NCBI GenBank assembly: GCA_002839505.1
Contig: PGYE01000001.1
Span: 771,995-835,994 of the forward strand
From: Candidatus Peregrinibacteria bacterium HGW-Peregrinibacteria-1
GTDB taxonomy: Bacteria > Patescibacteriota > Gracilibacteria > UBA1369 > LOWO2-01-FULL-3
Direction of reading: 5' to 3'
Length of the DNA: 64,000 bases
Shown: positions 38,749 to 48,438 of the stretch, in pieces
Layout: every line of letters begins with the position of its first letter
How positions within the stretch are numbered: position 1 is the first letter of the stretch
Translations under genes and position numbers: made by a program
The notes under the pieces: model-generated
Databases searched by the model: none
Told to the model about the DNA's origin: nothing
What the model saw: only the letters and a program-made list of their open reading frames with translations

Positions 38749-41700
38749 AATTTCTGAAAAATCTCCGGGAATCTCCGGATTCTTTATAGATCGCCCCGCC
38801 ATAACATGGCTATTCTTACTCATCAGTATTGTTATGGGAGCCTTTTCCTTGTCCACAATCCCCCGAGAAATCCAACCCGAAATAAACATCCCATATAGTG
38901 CCATTGCCACAACCCTGCCCGGAGCCAGTCCCGAAGACATCGAAACCCTAATAACGATTCCTCTAGAAAAGCGTGTCGCTACAGTATCTGACATAAATTC
39001 CCTCTCATCAACATCAAGCATGGGAGTTTCTACTATCGTAATTGAATTCAACCCCAGCGTTGATATCGACAAAAAAATTCAAGAACTACGGGAACAAGTC
39101 GACATTGCAAAATCAGAGCTCCCCAGTGACGCCAGCGACCCCAGCGTTGCCAAAGCCCAAGCCAACGATATACCTGTAATCAACTTTTCCCTCACCGGCA
39201 ATAAAACCCTCACAGAATTAACCGCAATTGCCGAAGACATTCAAACAGACCTAGAACAAATCCCGGGAGTCTCCAAAGCCAACATCATCGGCGCCCAAAA
39301 AGAAGAAGTCCACATTGTCGTCAACGAAAACAAAGCCAAGGAGTACAACCTGACACTCTCCCAAATTTCACAGATTATTAACAGCAACAACTACAATTTT
39401 CCTATTGGTGTAATTACCAGCGACAAAATCAACTATTCCGTACGCATTGACAACAGATTCACCGACATCAAAACCCTCCAAAACCTACCCCTCACTACAA
39501 TCAACAATGCCCCGATATTACTTTCAGACATAGCTACTATTTCCAAAATCCAGCTCGACCGCCCCGTCACCTCCAGAATATCGATTAACGGCCTCCCTCC
39601 AACCGAATCAATCTCTCTCCAAGTATACAAAAAAGAAGGCGGAGACATCATTGCAGTCGCCGACAACGCCAAACTAAAAGTCACCGAGCTCAAACAACAA
39701 CTACCAACAGACATCGAAATCATCACCACCAGCGACAACTCCGATTACATTAGAAAGGATCTCGGGGTCCTAGTCGGTAGCGGAATTCAAACAACATTTC
39801 TTATTGTTATCATCCTCTTTCTAGCTATCGGTTTCAGACAAGGGCTTCTCGTCGGACTCAGCATTCCACTAACACTTCTCATTACAATATTCCTCCTCGA
39901 TCTACAAGGACTAACGATAAACAGCCTCACCCTATTCTCAATGGTCATCGCGCTCGGTCTAATGGTCGACACCGCCATTGTCGTCATGGAAGGAATTCAT
40001 GAAAATCTAAAAGAAGGACAATCCCCAAAAACCGCCGCCATCAACTCCATTCAAACCTTTAAATGGCCACTAATATCCGGAACCCTCACCACCGTTTTTG
40101 CCTTCTTCCCAATGCTTCTTGTCAGCGGCATAGTCGGCGAATTCCTCAAATCATTACCCCTCACTATTAGCGCCGCCCTCTTCAGCTCCACATTTTTATC
40201 TCTCACAATCATCCCCGCGATCAGCACTAGATTCTTGAAATCAAAAAACAACAAACCAGAAAAAGACAGTATTCTCGAACCAATCTTCAAATATTTATCG
40301 AAGAAAATTGAGATATTCATGACTTATCTTTTAGGACATCGCACGCCCAAAATAATAACCGTCTTAATAATCACCTTGCTATTTATCCTCAGTCTATCTC
40401 TTCCCGTAGTTGGCCTACTAAAGGTGGAAATGTTTCCGAAAACTGATGTCCGATACTTCACTATCAACATAGAAACACCCAGCGGCCTAATTCTCAGTGA
40501 AACCGAAAAAATAGTATCTGAAATCGAAAAAATACTCATCAACGAAAATCAAATCGCACTCCGCAATAACGAAACGCCATACATAGAAAGCTTCCTGACA
40601 ATAATAGGCAGCAACCAAGGAGAAACCCTCACCGAATTAGTAAACTTCGGCGGTTCCCAGGACTCCAACCTAGCCAACATAAATGTCAATCTCGTCCCTG
40701 CAGATCAACGCCAACTAAGAAGCTTCGAACTGTCAGCCAACATGCGGGAAAAACTTAAAAACTTCCCTCAAGCCAAGATCACCATCAGCGAACTCAGCGA
40801 AGGACCACCAAGTGACGCCCCAATATCACTTTCCATAGTTGGAGACAACATCGACACCTTAAGAAAAATTTCAGGCGAGGTGCAGGCCCTGATTGCCGGA
40901 ATACCAGAAACCGAAAACATTAGAGACACGACCAAAACCGGACTCAATGAATTCACCTTTCAACTCGACCCCGATCGTCTAACACAATTTGGACTGAGTA
41001 GCATCCAAGTCTCAGCACAAATTCGAAATATTATTCAAGGAATTCAAGATGGCACAGTCAAAATAGACGACGAAGACTTTGACCTCCGAATTAAGTATGA
41101 CATTGAGCAACCCAAACAAATAACAAGACTCACTATCGACCAAATTCGCAACTTTGAAATTCCGACCCCATTCGGCACATCAGTAACCCTCGGCCAACTC
41201 GGCACCTACACGCTCGCCGAAAGCATTGCCACCATCAGCAGAGAAGACCAAGAACGATTAATAAGAGTCCGCAGCGATCTCGGCCCGATGGGCAACGCCA
41301 TTCAAGCCGCTTCCGAAATAGAGCAAAAACTTCAAACCTACAACCTCCCAAGTGGATACCGAATTGAATTTGGCGGAGACAACGAAGCCGTAGCCGAATC
41401 ATTCCGCGACCTATTTAGATCAATGATAATCGGAATCATGTTAATAGCCGCAACCCTTGTCCTCATTTTTAACTCCCTAAAACAACCATTTATCATTCTC
41501 TTGGCGATACCACTAGCTTTAATTGGAGTATTCCCCGGCCTCATGCTCATCGGCCTAAACTTATCCTTCCCAGCCTTCCTAGGAATTGTTGCTTTATCCG
41601 GAGTAGTAATCAACGATTCTATCATCATCATTGATCGTATAAACACCGTGAAAGCACAGGGCCTATCAACAAAAGCTGCCCTCATCGAATCATCAGCCGC

Positions 41701-41908
41701 TCGCCTGCAGCCCATCATGATCACAAGCATCACCACCATCGTCGGGATTCTTCCCCTAGCCCTCACCGACGAATTTTGGGCCGGCCTAGGATTCTCTCTC
41801 ATATTTGGACTCACCATATCCACCCTACTGATTGTCATTGTAATTCCACTTCTCTACTACTTTTTCGACCGCAAAAACATCAAAAGAGAAGAAGCTCAGC
41901 AAAATTAA
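38741..41908 (+). CDS. RND-family efflux transporter (AcrB-like)
   Basis: A 1055-residue RND pump, full length for the family, with twelve membrane spans in two repeats and two large extracytoplasmic loops. Signatures include FIDRPAITWLFLLISIVMG, the LPGASPEDIETLI porter motif and VVINDSIIIIDRIN in the second repeat. The proton-relay positions differ from AcrB: the Asp pair of span 4 is Asp-Thr (LMVDTAIVVMEG, near residue 408) and the span-10 Lys position reads Asn in VVIND. It is coupled to the adaptor gene. No TolC-type outer membrane channel is nearby. Substrate unknown. Confidence 0.9.
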   Translation: MNKISEKSPGISGFFIDRPAITWLFLLISIVMGAFSLSTIPREIQPEINIPYSAIATTLPGASPEDIETLITIPLEKRVATVSDINSLSSTSSMGVSTIVIEFNPSVDIDKKIQELREQVDIAKSELPSDASDPSVAKAQANDIPVINFSLTGNKTLTELTAIAEDIQTDLEQIPGVSKANIIGAQKEEVHIVVNENKAKEYNLTLSQISQIINSNNYNFPIGVITSDKINYSVRIDNRFTDIKTLQNLPLTTINNAPILLSDIATISKIQLDRPVTSRISINGLPPTESISLQVYKKEGGDIIAVADNAKLKVTELKQQLPTDIEIITTSDNSDYIRKDLGVLVGSGIQTTFLIVIILFLAIGFRQGLLVGLSIPLTLLITIFLLDLQGLTINSLTLFSMVIALGLMVDTAIVVMEGIHENLKEGQSPKTAAINSIQTFKWPLISGTLTTVFAFFPMLLVSGIVGEFLKSLPLTISAALFSSTFLSLTIIPAISTRFLKSKNNKPEKDSILEPIFKYLSKKIEIFMTYLLGHRTPKIITVLIITLLFILSLSLPVVGLLKVEMFPKTDVRYFTINIETPSGLILSETEKIVSEIEKILINENQIALRNNETPYIESFLTIIGSNQGETLTELVNFGGSQDSNLANINVNLVPADQRQLRSFELSANMREKLKNFPQAKITISELSEGPPSDAPISLSIVGDNIDTLRKISGEVQALIAGIPETENIRDTTKTGLNEFTFQLDPDRLTQFGLSSIQVSAQIRNIIQGIQDGTVKIDDEDFDLRIKYDIEQPKQITRLTIDQIRNFEIPTPFGTSVTLGQLGTYTLAESIATISREDQERLIRVRSDLGPMGNAIQAASEIEQKLQTYNLPSGYRIEFGGDNEAVAESFRDLFRSMIIGIMLIAATLVLIFNSLKQPFIILLAIPLALIGVFPGLMLIGLNLSFPAFLGIVALSGVVINDSIIIIDRINTVKAQGLSTKAALIESSAARLQPIMITSITTIVGILPLALTDEFWAGLGFSLIFGLTISTLLIVIVIPLLYYFFDRKNIKREEAQQN

Positions 41909-41973
41909 AACAACACACCAGTTTGAGATTTTACCAATCCGCGTGTTATTGTTATTTTCCATAAACAACAATA

Positions 41974-43953
41974 ATGTTCGCTGAAATTCTTTTCAAAAAT
42001 CACATTAACGGAACTCCCACCCTCACCTATTCTATCCCCAACCATTTACCTATAAAAGTTGGCGACGCTGTCAGTGCAAAAATCCGTAATCGCCTAACAC
42101 CAGGCATAGTCATAAAAATTCATACCAACAAACCCGACTTTAAAACCCTCCCAATTGAAGAAAAAATTCACGAAACTCCAATCCTCTCGCAGCAACAAGT
42201 CGACCTTCTCAATTGGATCAGCACATATTATCTTGCTCCTCCCAGCAGCGTCCTAAAACTATTCATCCCCGACCGCATCTTAAAAAACAAACCATTTCGA
42301 CAGAAAAAAACCACTGAAAAAGTTTATAAACCCCCTCACCTTAAAACCCTCACCTCCGAACAAAGCACCATAATATCAACCATCACTGACTCTCCTAAAA
42401 ACACATTTTTAATTCAGGGAATCACTGGATCTGGAAAAACCGAAATATACAGCCACTTGGCAAAAAAAGAGGTTGAAAAAGGAAATCAAGTACTATTCCT
42501 CGTGCCGGAAATCTCACTCACCCACCAAATGATCGAATACTTTGAACAAGCCCTGCAAACCTCCGCAACCGTAATCAACAGCAAAATATCAGAAGGCCAA
42601 CGATATAAGAATTGGATGAACATATACAACAATGAAAGTAAATTAATAATTGGATCCCGCTCCGCAATATTTTCACCATTCAATAAGCTCTCACTAATCA
42701 TCATTGACGAAGAACATGACAAATCATACAAGCAAACCAACTCCCCCCAGTATCACACTCATCAAATAGCGGAGGAAATCATTGCACAAAACAAAAACAC
42801 AAAATTAATTTATGGAAGTGCGACGCCCTCAATCGAGACAGCGGAAAAATACACAGACAGCACCCTCCTCCTCACCGAACGCATCGGTGGAAACCCGCTC
42901 CCATCGATAGAAATCGTTGATCTGCGAGACGAATTCCACAAACGCAATAAATCAATTTTCAGCGAAACCTTGCAACAAGAAATCACCGACACCCTCGCAC
43001 AAAAAAAACAAATAATTCTCTTTCTAAATCGCCGCGGAAGCGCCTCCTCAATTGTATGTCGAGACTGTGGCTACATTCAGACCTGCAAGCACTGCCACAC
43101 CCCACAAACCTATCACCAAAAAACGCTCTCCACACCACGCCTGATCTGCCACCATTGCGGAATCATTGAAAACCCACTTGATATCTGCCCAAACTGTACC
43201 GGGGTAAACATCCGCTACCTTGGAATCGGAACACAAAGAATTGAAGACGAGCTAAAAGCTCTATATCCAAGCGCCCGAATTCTACGAGCCGACAAAGACA
43301 CCACCAGCAAGAAAGAAAGCTTCAAGGAAATATATCAAGCATTCAGAAACCAAGAAGCCGACATCCTCATCGGCACCCAGATGATTGCAAAAGGCCTTCA
43401 CCTACCAAATGTTCACCTTGTTGGCGTTGTACTCGCCGACATTGGTTTAAACATTCCCGATTTCCGCACCCAAGAAACCAACTTCCAACTCCTCACTCAA
43501 GTCGCCGGACGCGCTGGAAGAGCCGACACCCCCGGGAAAGTCATCATCCAAACCTACAATCCCGACAACACCGCACTGCAACTCGCCAAAGCACAAGACT
43601 ATCAAACATTTTTCAACTACGAACGCCAACAGCGATCTTTACATCAAAATCCTCCATTCAGCAAAATAGCTACCATCAAAATCAGCGGACAAACACTACC
43701 TCAAACCCAAAAACTAACCGCCGACCTTGAAAATGAGCTCAACAATATAGTTTCTCAAAACAATCTCACTGAACATTATCAAATACATAGCTACCCTGCC
43801 TACTTAATGAACTTCAAAAAACAATTCCACTACATTATCCTCATCAAAAACACCCTCCTAAAATCCCCCCGAGAAATTATTGAGCTCCTACCACCCACCT
43901 ACACCAACGACAAGAACATCAAAATTAATATCGACCCCCTGTCTATAACATAA
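41974..43953 (+). CDS. priA: Primosomal replication restart helicase PriA
   Basis: Restarts stalled forks by loading the replicative helicase. The 659-residue protein has the N-terminal DNA-binding domain, Walker A GITGSGKTEIYSHL near residue 150, Walker B IIIDEEHDKSYKQ near 240, and GSATPSIET. The zinc-binding cluster of paired cysteines follows (CRDCGYIQTCKHCHT, then CHHCGIIENPLDICPNC, about residues 361-410), then ILIGTQMIAKGLHLPNV and the C-terminal helicase motifs QVAGRAGRADTPGKV. Slightly shorter than the usual 730 residues, mainly in the N-terminal part. Confidence 0.95.
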   Translation: MFAEILFKNHINGTPTLTYSIPNHLPIKVGDAVSAKIRNRLTPGIVIKIHTNKPDFKTLPIEEKIHETPILSQQQVDLLNWISTYYLAPPSSVLKLFIPDRILKNKPFRQKKTTEKVYKPPHLKTLTSEQSTIISTITDSPKNTFLIQGITGSGKTEIYSHLAKKEVEKGNQVLFLVPEISLTHQMIEYFEQALQTSATVINSKISEGQRYKNWMNIYNNESKLIIGSRSAIFSPFNKLSLIIIDEEHDKSYKQTNSPQYHTHQIAEEIIAQNKNTKLIYGSATPSIETAEKYTDSTLLLTERIGGNPLPSIEIVDLRDEFHKRNKSIFSETLQQEITDTLAQKKQIILFLNRRGSASSIVCRDCGYIQTCKHCHTPQTYHQKTLSTPRLICHHCGIIENPLDICPNCTGVNIRYLGIGTQRIEDELKALYPSARILRADKDTTSKKESFKEIYQAFRNQEADILIGTQMIAKGLHLPNVHLVGVVLADIGLNIPDFRTQETNFQLLTQVAGRAGRADTPGKVIIQTYNPDNTALQLAKAQDYQTFFNYERQQRSLHQNPPFSKIATIKISGQTLPQTQKLTADLENELNNIVSQNNLTEHYQIHSYPAYLMNFKKQFHYIILIKNTLLKSPREIIELLPPTYTNDKNIKINIDPLSIT

Positions 43954-43966
43954 AATTCAAATCCAC

Positions 43967-43995
43967 TTGAACTACCACCCTCATTAGACTAAATT
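43967..43995 (+). promoter_or_regulatory. Candidate promoter of pyrG
   Basis: TTGAAC (43967-43972) and TAAATT (43990-43995) are 17 bases apart in the gap between priA and pyrG. Predicted start about 30 bases before the GTG. The -10 matches consensus at only four of six positions. Confidence 0.35.
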
Positions 43996-44029
43996 GATCA
44001 CAAGGTTAAGTACTTTTTAAGCAATATCT

Positions 44030-45649
44030 GTGACCAAATTCATCTTTGTCACCGGCGGAGTCTGCAGTTCCTTAGGGAAAGGAATAGCATCCGCGTCAAT
44101 TGGTGCGCTTCTTAAGGCATCCGGCTTAAAAGTATTCACTCAAAAACTCGACCCCTACCTTAATGTCGATCCCGGCACCATGAGTCCCTTCCAACATGGA
44201 GAGGTTTTTGTCACAGAAGACGGCGGAGAAACCGATCTCGACCTCGGCCACTACGAAAGGTTCATTGACACCAACCTTTCAAAATTATCATCTCTGACAA
44301 CTGGTAAAGTCTACAGCGAAGTCCTTCAAAAAGAACGCAAGGGACGATACCTTGGAAGAACAATTCAAATTATTCCGCACATCACAGATTGCATTCAAGA
44401 TAAGATCCTCACCGCCGCCGAAAAAAGTGAATGCGATATAATGATGGTAGAAATCGGCGGCACCACCGGCGACATCGAAGGACTCCCCTACCTCGAAGCA
44501 ATCCGACAACTACAATTCAAACTTGGAAAAGAAAATACCTTTTTCGTTCACCTCACACTCTTGCCTTACCTCGGCGCATCCAAAGAATTAAAAACAAAAC
44601 CCACACAGGCATCAGTCCGAGAATTACGCTCAATCGGCCTACAACCCGACATGATTCTTGCACGAGCCGACGCTCCCATTAAAAAATCCCACCTGAAAAA
44701 AATCGCCCTCTTCTGTGATGTCGACGAATCCTATGTCATCCCTGCACCAACAGTAAGCTCAATCTATGAAGTCCCCTTGAGATTTGAAAAACACAACATC
44801 ACCTCACTTATCGCCGACCGCCTCAAACTCGGAAAACTCACTCCTGACCTTGAAAACTGGGAAAAACTTGTCAAAAAAATAAAGACCAAAAAAGAAGAAA
44901 TCAAAATCGCCCTAGTCGGGAAATATACCGGCTTAGACGACGCTTACCTCAGTGTAATTGAGGCCTTGAAAGCCGCATCATACAACAACAATCGCGACCT
45001 AGACTTGGTGTGGGTATCCTCAGAAAAACTTGAAAACAATGACCCTGAACACTGGGCAAAACTAAAATCAGCACACGGAATCGTAGTTCCTGGAGGCTTT
45101 GGAGTTCGCGGAACCGAGGGCAAAATAGCAACTGCCAAATACGCCCGAGAAAATAAAATCCCCTATCTTGGAATATGCCTCGGAATGCAGATTATGACCA
45201 TTGAATATGCTCGCCATATACTAAACAACCCAAAAATCACCTCCGAAGAATTTGATGAAGACGGAAGTAAAGGTCCAGATAATCACATTATTCACTTCAT
45301 GGAAGGACAAAATAATCAAAAGGATAAAGGCGGAACTCTCAGACTAGGATCCTATGATTGTCAAATTACCCCACGCACCAAAACCGCCAAACTGTATAAA
45401 GATGAATTAATCCACGAAAGACATCGCCACCGCTATGAATTCAACAACAAATTCCGCGAAAGCCTCGAGAAAAACCGTTTCACAATCTCCGGCATCAACC
45501 CAAAACAAAACCTGGTAGAAATCGTCGAACTAAAAGACCACCCCTACATGATCGGATGTCAATTCCACCCTGAGTTTAAATCCAGGCCCACAAACCCTCA
45601 CCCCTTATTTGAAGGTTTAATCAAGGCCGCTAAAAATAGCACTAAGTAA
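44030..45649 (+). CDS. pyrG: CTP synthase
   Basis: Converts UTP to CTP with glutamine as nitrogen donor. The 539-residue protein starts at a GTG and has the amidoligase domain (FVTGGVCSSLGKGIASASIG, LDPYLNVDPGTMSPFQHGEV, the EIGGTTGDIEG acidic motif) and a class I glutaminase domain with its nucleophile in LGICLGMQ near residue 382 and the His-Glu pair in FHPEFKSRP near 513. Length is that of the family. It complements the uridine kinase at the left end of the window. Confidence 0.97.
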   Translation: MTKFIFVTGGVCSSLGKGIASASIGALLKASGLKVFTQKLDPYLNVDPGTMSPFQHGEVFVTEDGGETDLDLGHYERFIDTNLSKLSSLTTGKVYSEVLQKERKGRYLGRTIQIIPHITDCIQDKILTAAEKSECDIMMVEIGGTTGDIEGLPYLEAIRQLQFKLGKENTFFVHLTLLPYLGASKELKTKPTQASVRELRSIGLQPDMILARADAPIKKSHLKKIALFCDVDESYVIPAPTVSSIYEVPLRFEKHNITSLIADRLKLGKLTPDLENWEKLVKKIKTKKEEIKIALVGKYTGLDDAYLSVIEALKAASYNNNRDLDLVWVSSEKLENNDPEHWAKLKSAHGIVVPGGFGVRGTEGKIATAKYARENKIPYLGICLGMQIMTIEYARHILNNPKITSEEFDEDGSKGPDNHIIHFMEGQNNQKDKGGTLRLGSYDCQITPRTKTAKLYKDELIHERHRHRYEFNNKFRESLEKNRFTISGINPKQNLVEIVELKDHPYMIGCQFHPEFKSRPTNPHPLFEGLIKAAKNSTK

Positions 45650-45677
45650 AAAAACAAACTTCTGCTAAAATCAGCAC

Positions 45678-47057
45678 ATGGCTGTATTCAAATATATCGT
45701 AATAAACAAGGAGGGCAAAAAACTTAGTGGTACTGTAGAAGCTCCCGATCAAAACCGTGCCCGCGAAGAACTTAATCGCCTTGGATTTTCCATACTTACA
45801 CTCCAAAGTGGGACAGAAATTGCACCCCCCACACAAAACACTCCACAATTCTTTTTTGAGGCAATCGAACAAAAAGGCAAAAACCTCACCGGAAGTATCT
45901 TTGCCGAAACCAAAGAACAGGCCATCGAAAAACTAAAAAGCGAATACTTTCTCAATGTAACTGGAATATGGAAAGAAGGTGCCACTGAAAGTGAAATAGC
46001 AGCATCCAGAGCCGAAATGCAACAATTTAGAAATGACGAACTCAATCAAATTACCGAGGGCTTAAGAGAGAAAAAGCAAATTGAGATCAAACAAGCTAAA
46101 GAAAAAGAATTCACCAACAAAAAAATTGATAACATTCTGCTGAAAGTCCGCCATCTTCTAACAGAATTTGACAGCACCTTTGATGAAGAACAGAAAGCCC
46201 TCATCAACAAAAAGATCGATAAAATCTTACGCATCAAACACAGTAAAAACATTCAATACATCTTGGCCACCGCCCAAGAACTCCTCCAACTTCTTGAAGA
46301 CCAAGAAGAAATACTGAAAGAAAAAGGCTATAAAGAAGAACGCTTCAAGCTTAGAATTAAAACACAAAATCTTCTCAATGATCTCAAAAAAGACCAGCAA
46401 CAGAAGACACTCAATGAAGACATCTTAAACCGCATCGAAAGCTGGCAAAAAAAGAATAAAAGCAAGACAAGGGGAACACTATCAACCAAGGTGAACAATT
46501 TTTTTGAGTCCATCAAAGAAAAGCTCGATGTTCCACCAGAAATCGAAACACAAAAGCAAAGAATCAAATATTACAACAAGCAAATATTTCAATTAATTAA
46601 ATTATATTTCAAAGAACCCGCACCAGAATATAAAGAAAAAGTAAAAGTATCGATCAAGACCCTATTCAGGGCCAGAAAGAAAACGATACACGCCTATCGT
46701 CAAGCCAAGATGCTAAGAAATATTCAAGTAAAAAGCGAGGTCCAGGAAGCCCCACAAGGCTTTTTCCACAATACCATCACCGAACTCAACAACTTTTCCG
46801 GCTGGCTCCTCACCTTCTACATCGCCTACTATTTCCTTTCTATATATTTGACCACCAAGGATTTTTCGCTTGCCACCATACCACAAGGCTTTAAAATCTA
46901 TGAAAGCAATGTGTTCAAATTTGCCTTACTAATAATATTCCTATTCCACAGTCTCACCGCAATAAAATTGAATTTCTTTTCCAGAAGCAAAATCGTCAAC
47001 ATAATATTCCCCGTCATTTTTATTTTCACAAGCACCATCGTCATCCTAAACTTTTAA
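45678..47057 (+). CDS. Membrane protein with two PilC/GspF-N-terminal-like repeats and a coiled coil
   Basis: A 459-residue protein. Residues 1-45 (AVFKYIVINKEGKKLSGTVE) and again 57-100 (FFFEAIEQKGKNLTGSIFAE) match the short motif that opens PilC/GspF inner-membrane proteins. The rest of PilC is absent. Instead residues 110-350 are highly charged and largely coiled coil (Lys, Glu, Gln), and about four membrane spans end the protein from residue 375 on. Function unknown; a link to pilus or secretion assembly is suggested only by the N-terminal motif. It begins 28 bases after pyrG and ends one base before the Lgt-like gene. Confidence 0.65.
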   Translation: MAVFKYIVINKEGKKLSGTVEAPDQNRAREELNRLGFSILTLQSGTEIAPPTQNTPQFFFEAIEQKGKNLTGSIFAETKEQAIEKLKSEYFLNVTGIWKEGATESEIAASRAEMQQFRNDELNQITEGLREKKQIEIKQAKEKEFTNKKIDNILLKVRHLLTEFDSTFDEEQKALINKKIDKILRIKHSKNIQYILATAQELLQLLEDQEEILKEKGYKEERFKLRIKTQNLLNDLKKDQQQKTLNEDILNRIESWQKKNKSKTRGTLSTKVNNFFESIKEKLDVPPEIETQKQRIKYYNKQIFQLIKLYFKEPAPEYKEKVKVSIKTLFRARKKTIHAYRQAKMLRNIQVKSEVQEAPQGFFHNTITELNNFSGWLLTFYIAYYFLSIYLTTKDFSLATIPQGFKIYESNVFKFALLIIFLFHSLTAIKLNFFSRSKIVNIIFPVIFIFTSTIVILNF

Positions 47058-47058
47058 T

Positions 47059-47850
47059 ATGCATCAAATCTTATTCCAAACAAAATATTTCAACCTCACT
47101 ACACTAACTGTTTTCACAGCAATCGCCATCATCGTGGGCGCCATAACCATCGTAAAGCTTAGCTCCCTCAACAGCCTCAAAATACAATTCCTTAGTGACA
47201 ATTTCCTGATGATTGCAGTTGTTGGAGTAATCTTCGGCCGCGTCGTTGGCATCATCTCGCACTGGTCATATTATTTTGCCGATCTCGATACTGGCAAACT
47301 GCTACAACTATTAAAACTATGGGACAACAATTTCTCTGGGATAGGCGCACTGATTGGCGGCCTCGCCTTTTTTGTTTACATCTGTAAAAAAAGACAACAG
47401 GACCTTTTTAGGTGGCTCGATGTCATCACCCCCTCACTTGTCGCTACCATGGCCATTATCCATGTTGGTAATTTCTTCCAGGGAAGCGCATACGGCAAGC
47501 CAACATCACTTCCATGGGGCGTGAATTTCGAAAATCCGATCATTAAATACACCGTCCCCATCCATCCCACTCAAATGTATGCCTTCCTTTACAGCGTGAC
47601 CATACTGGCAATTCTATATTTCATCAACAAACACCCAAAAATATCAACCAGCCCCGCTGGGACAATAGCCTTAATAACAGTATGGTTATACAGCTTCTTC
47701 CGATTCCTAGAAGACTTCATCAGAGGCGATGACACAATTCTCATTCTTGGCATTCGTCTTTCGCACTACATTTCATTTATAATTCTAGCTATTACGACAG
47801 CCATTGTTGTCAAAACAATAAAACAGCTGAAAAATAATTCAACAAATTAG
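47059..47850 (+). CDS. lgt: Prolipoprotein diacylglyceryl transferase-like membrane protein
   Basis: Lgt attaches diacylglycerol to the lipobox cysteine of prelipoproteins. This 263-residue, seven-span protein is clearly related: VGNFFQGSAYGKPTSLPWGV, HPTQMYAF and SFFRFLEDFIRGDDTIL follow the Lgt signatures in order and spacing. Several conserved polar residues differ: the HGG motif is SGIG, the Arg before GNF is His, the Glu of NGE is Ser, and the Glu after HPTQxY is Ala. It may therefore be a divergent active enzyme or a relative with another role. It is coupled to the upstream membrane protein. Confidence 0.75.
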   Translation: MHQILFQTKYFNLTTLTVFTAIAIIVGAITIVKLSSLNSLKIQFLSDNFLMIAVVGVIFGRVVGIISHWSYYFADLDTGKLLQLLKLWDNNFSGIGALIGGLAFFVYICKKRQQDLFRWLDVITPSLVATMAIIHVGNFFQGSAYGKPTSLPWGVNFENPIIKYTVPIHPTQMYAFLYSVTILAILYFINKHPKISTSPAGTIALITVWLYSFFRFLEDFIRGDDTILILGIRLSHYISFIILAITTAIVVKTIKQLKNNSTN

Positions 47851-47898
47851 ATTTCTATGCTAACCTCAGCACAATATTAAAAATAATTTTTATTCAAT

Positions 47899-48333
47899 AT
47901 GAACTTTCTACAATCAATTCTCAGCTATATATTTTCTCCCAACCCAGGAGCAAACTTCAACTACTACGGCCTGTTTTTTGGCCTCAGTATTGGCCTAATA
48001 GTTGTCGCGACAGTCTTTCACTTTTATTATCAAAGTCAGCGCAAGGAAAATTTAGCACTAAAAACCTCATTCAGAAGCCTTAGTCGCAACCTAGTTATCA
48101 TCGCCATCGTTTTTCTTGTTCTTATCGGCGCACGCTACGAAAACATCTCCTTCTTTTCAATGAGATTATTCCTTGGACTAAACATCCTGGCACTAGTTTA
48201 TCTGGTTTACAAATCCATCAAGAAATACCTAACCACCTATAAAGAAAATCTCGCTAAAAACATGAGTCAACACCACAACCAAAAAGAAAAGAAATCCACC
48301 CGCAAATACCTTCCCAACAAGCCTCGCAAGTAA
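47899..48333 (+). CDS. Small membrane protein
   Basis: A 144-residue protein with about three membrane spans (GLFFGLSIGLIVVATVFHFY; NLVIIAIVFLVLIGA; LFLGLNILALVYLVY) and a basic C-terminal tail (about 40 residues ending in KYLPNKPRK). I do not recognise it. It follows the Lgt-like gene by 48 bases and is closed by the bidirectional terminator at 48366-48402. Confidence 0.6.
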   Translation: MNFLQSILSYIFSPNPGANFNYYGLFFGLSIGLIVVATVFHFYYQSQRKENLALKTSFRSLSRNLVIIAIVFLVLIGARYENISFFSMRLFLGLNILALVYLVYKSIKKYLTTYKENLAKNMSQHHNQKEKKSTRKYLPNKPRK

Positions 48334-48365
48334 AGTAAACACTGAAGCTTATTCACATCCACACC

Positions 48366-48402
48366 AAAAAGGCTCCAATTTCTACAATATGGAGCCTTTT
48401 TA
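48366..48402. terminator. Bidirectional intrinsic terminator
   Basis: AAAAAGGCTCCA and TGGAGCCTTTTT form a perfect stem around a 13-base loop, with T-runs in both directions. It serves the small membrane protein on the plus strand and greA on the minus strand. Confidence 0.85.
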
Positions 48403-48438
48403 AAATGTAATCATCTGAAAACCATCAATCTCTCAGCA

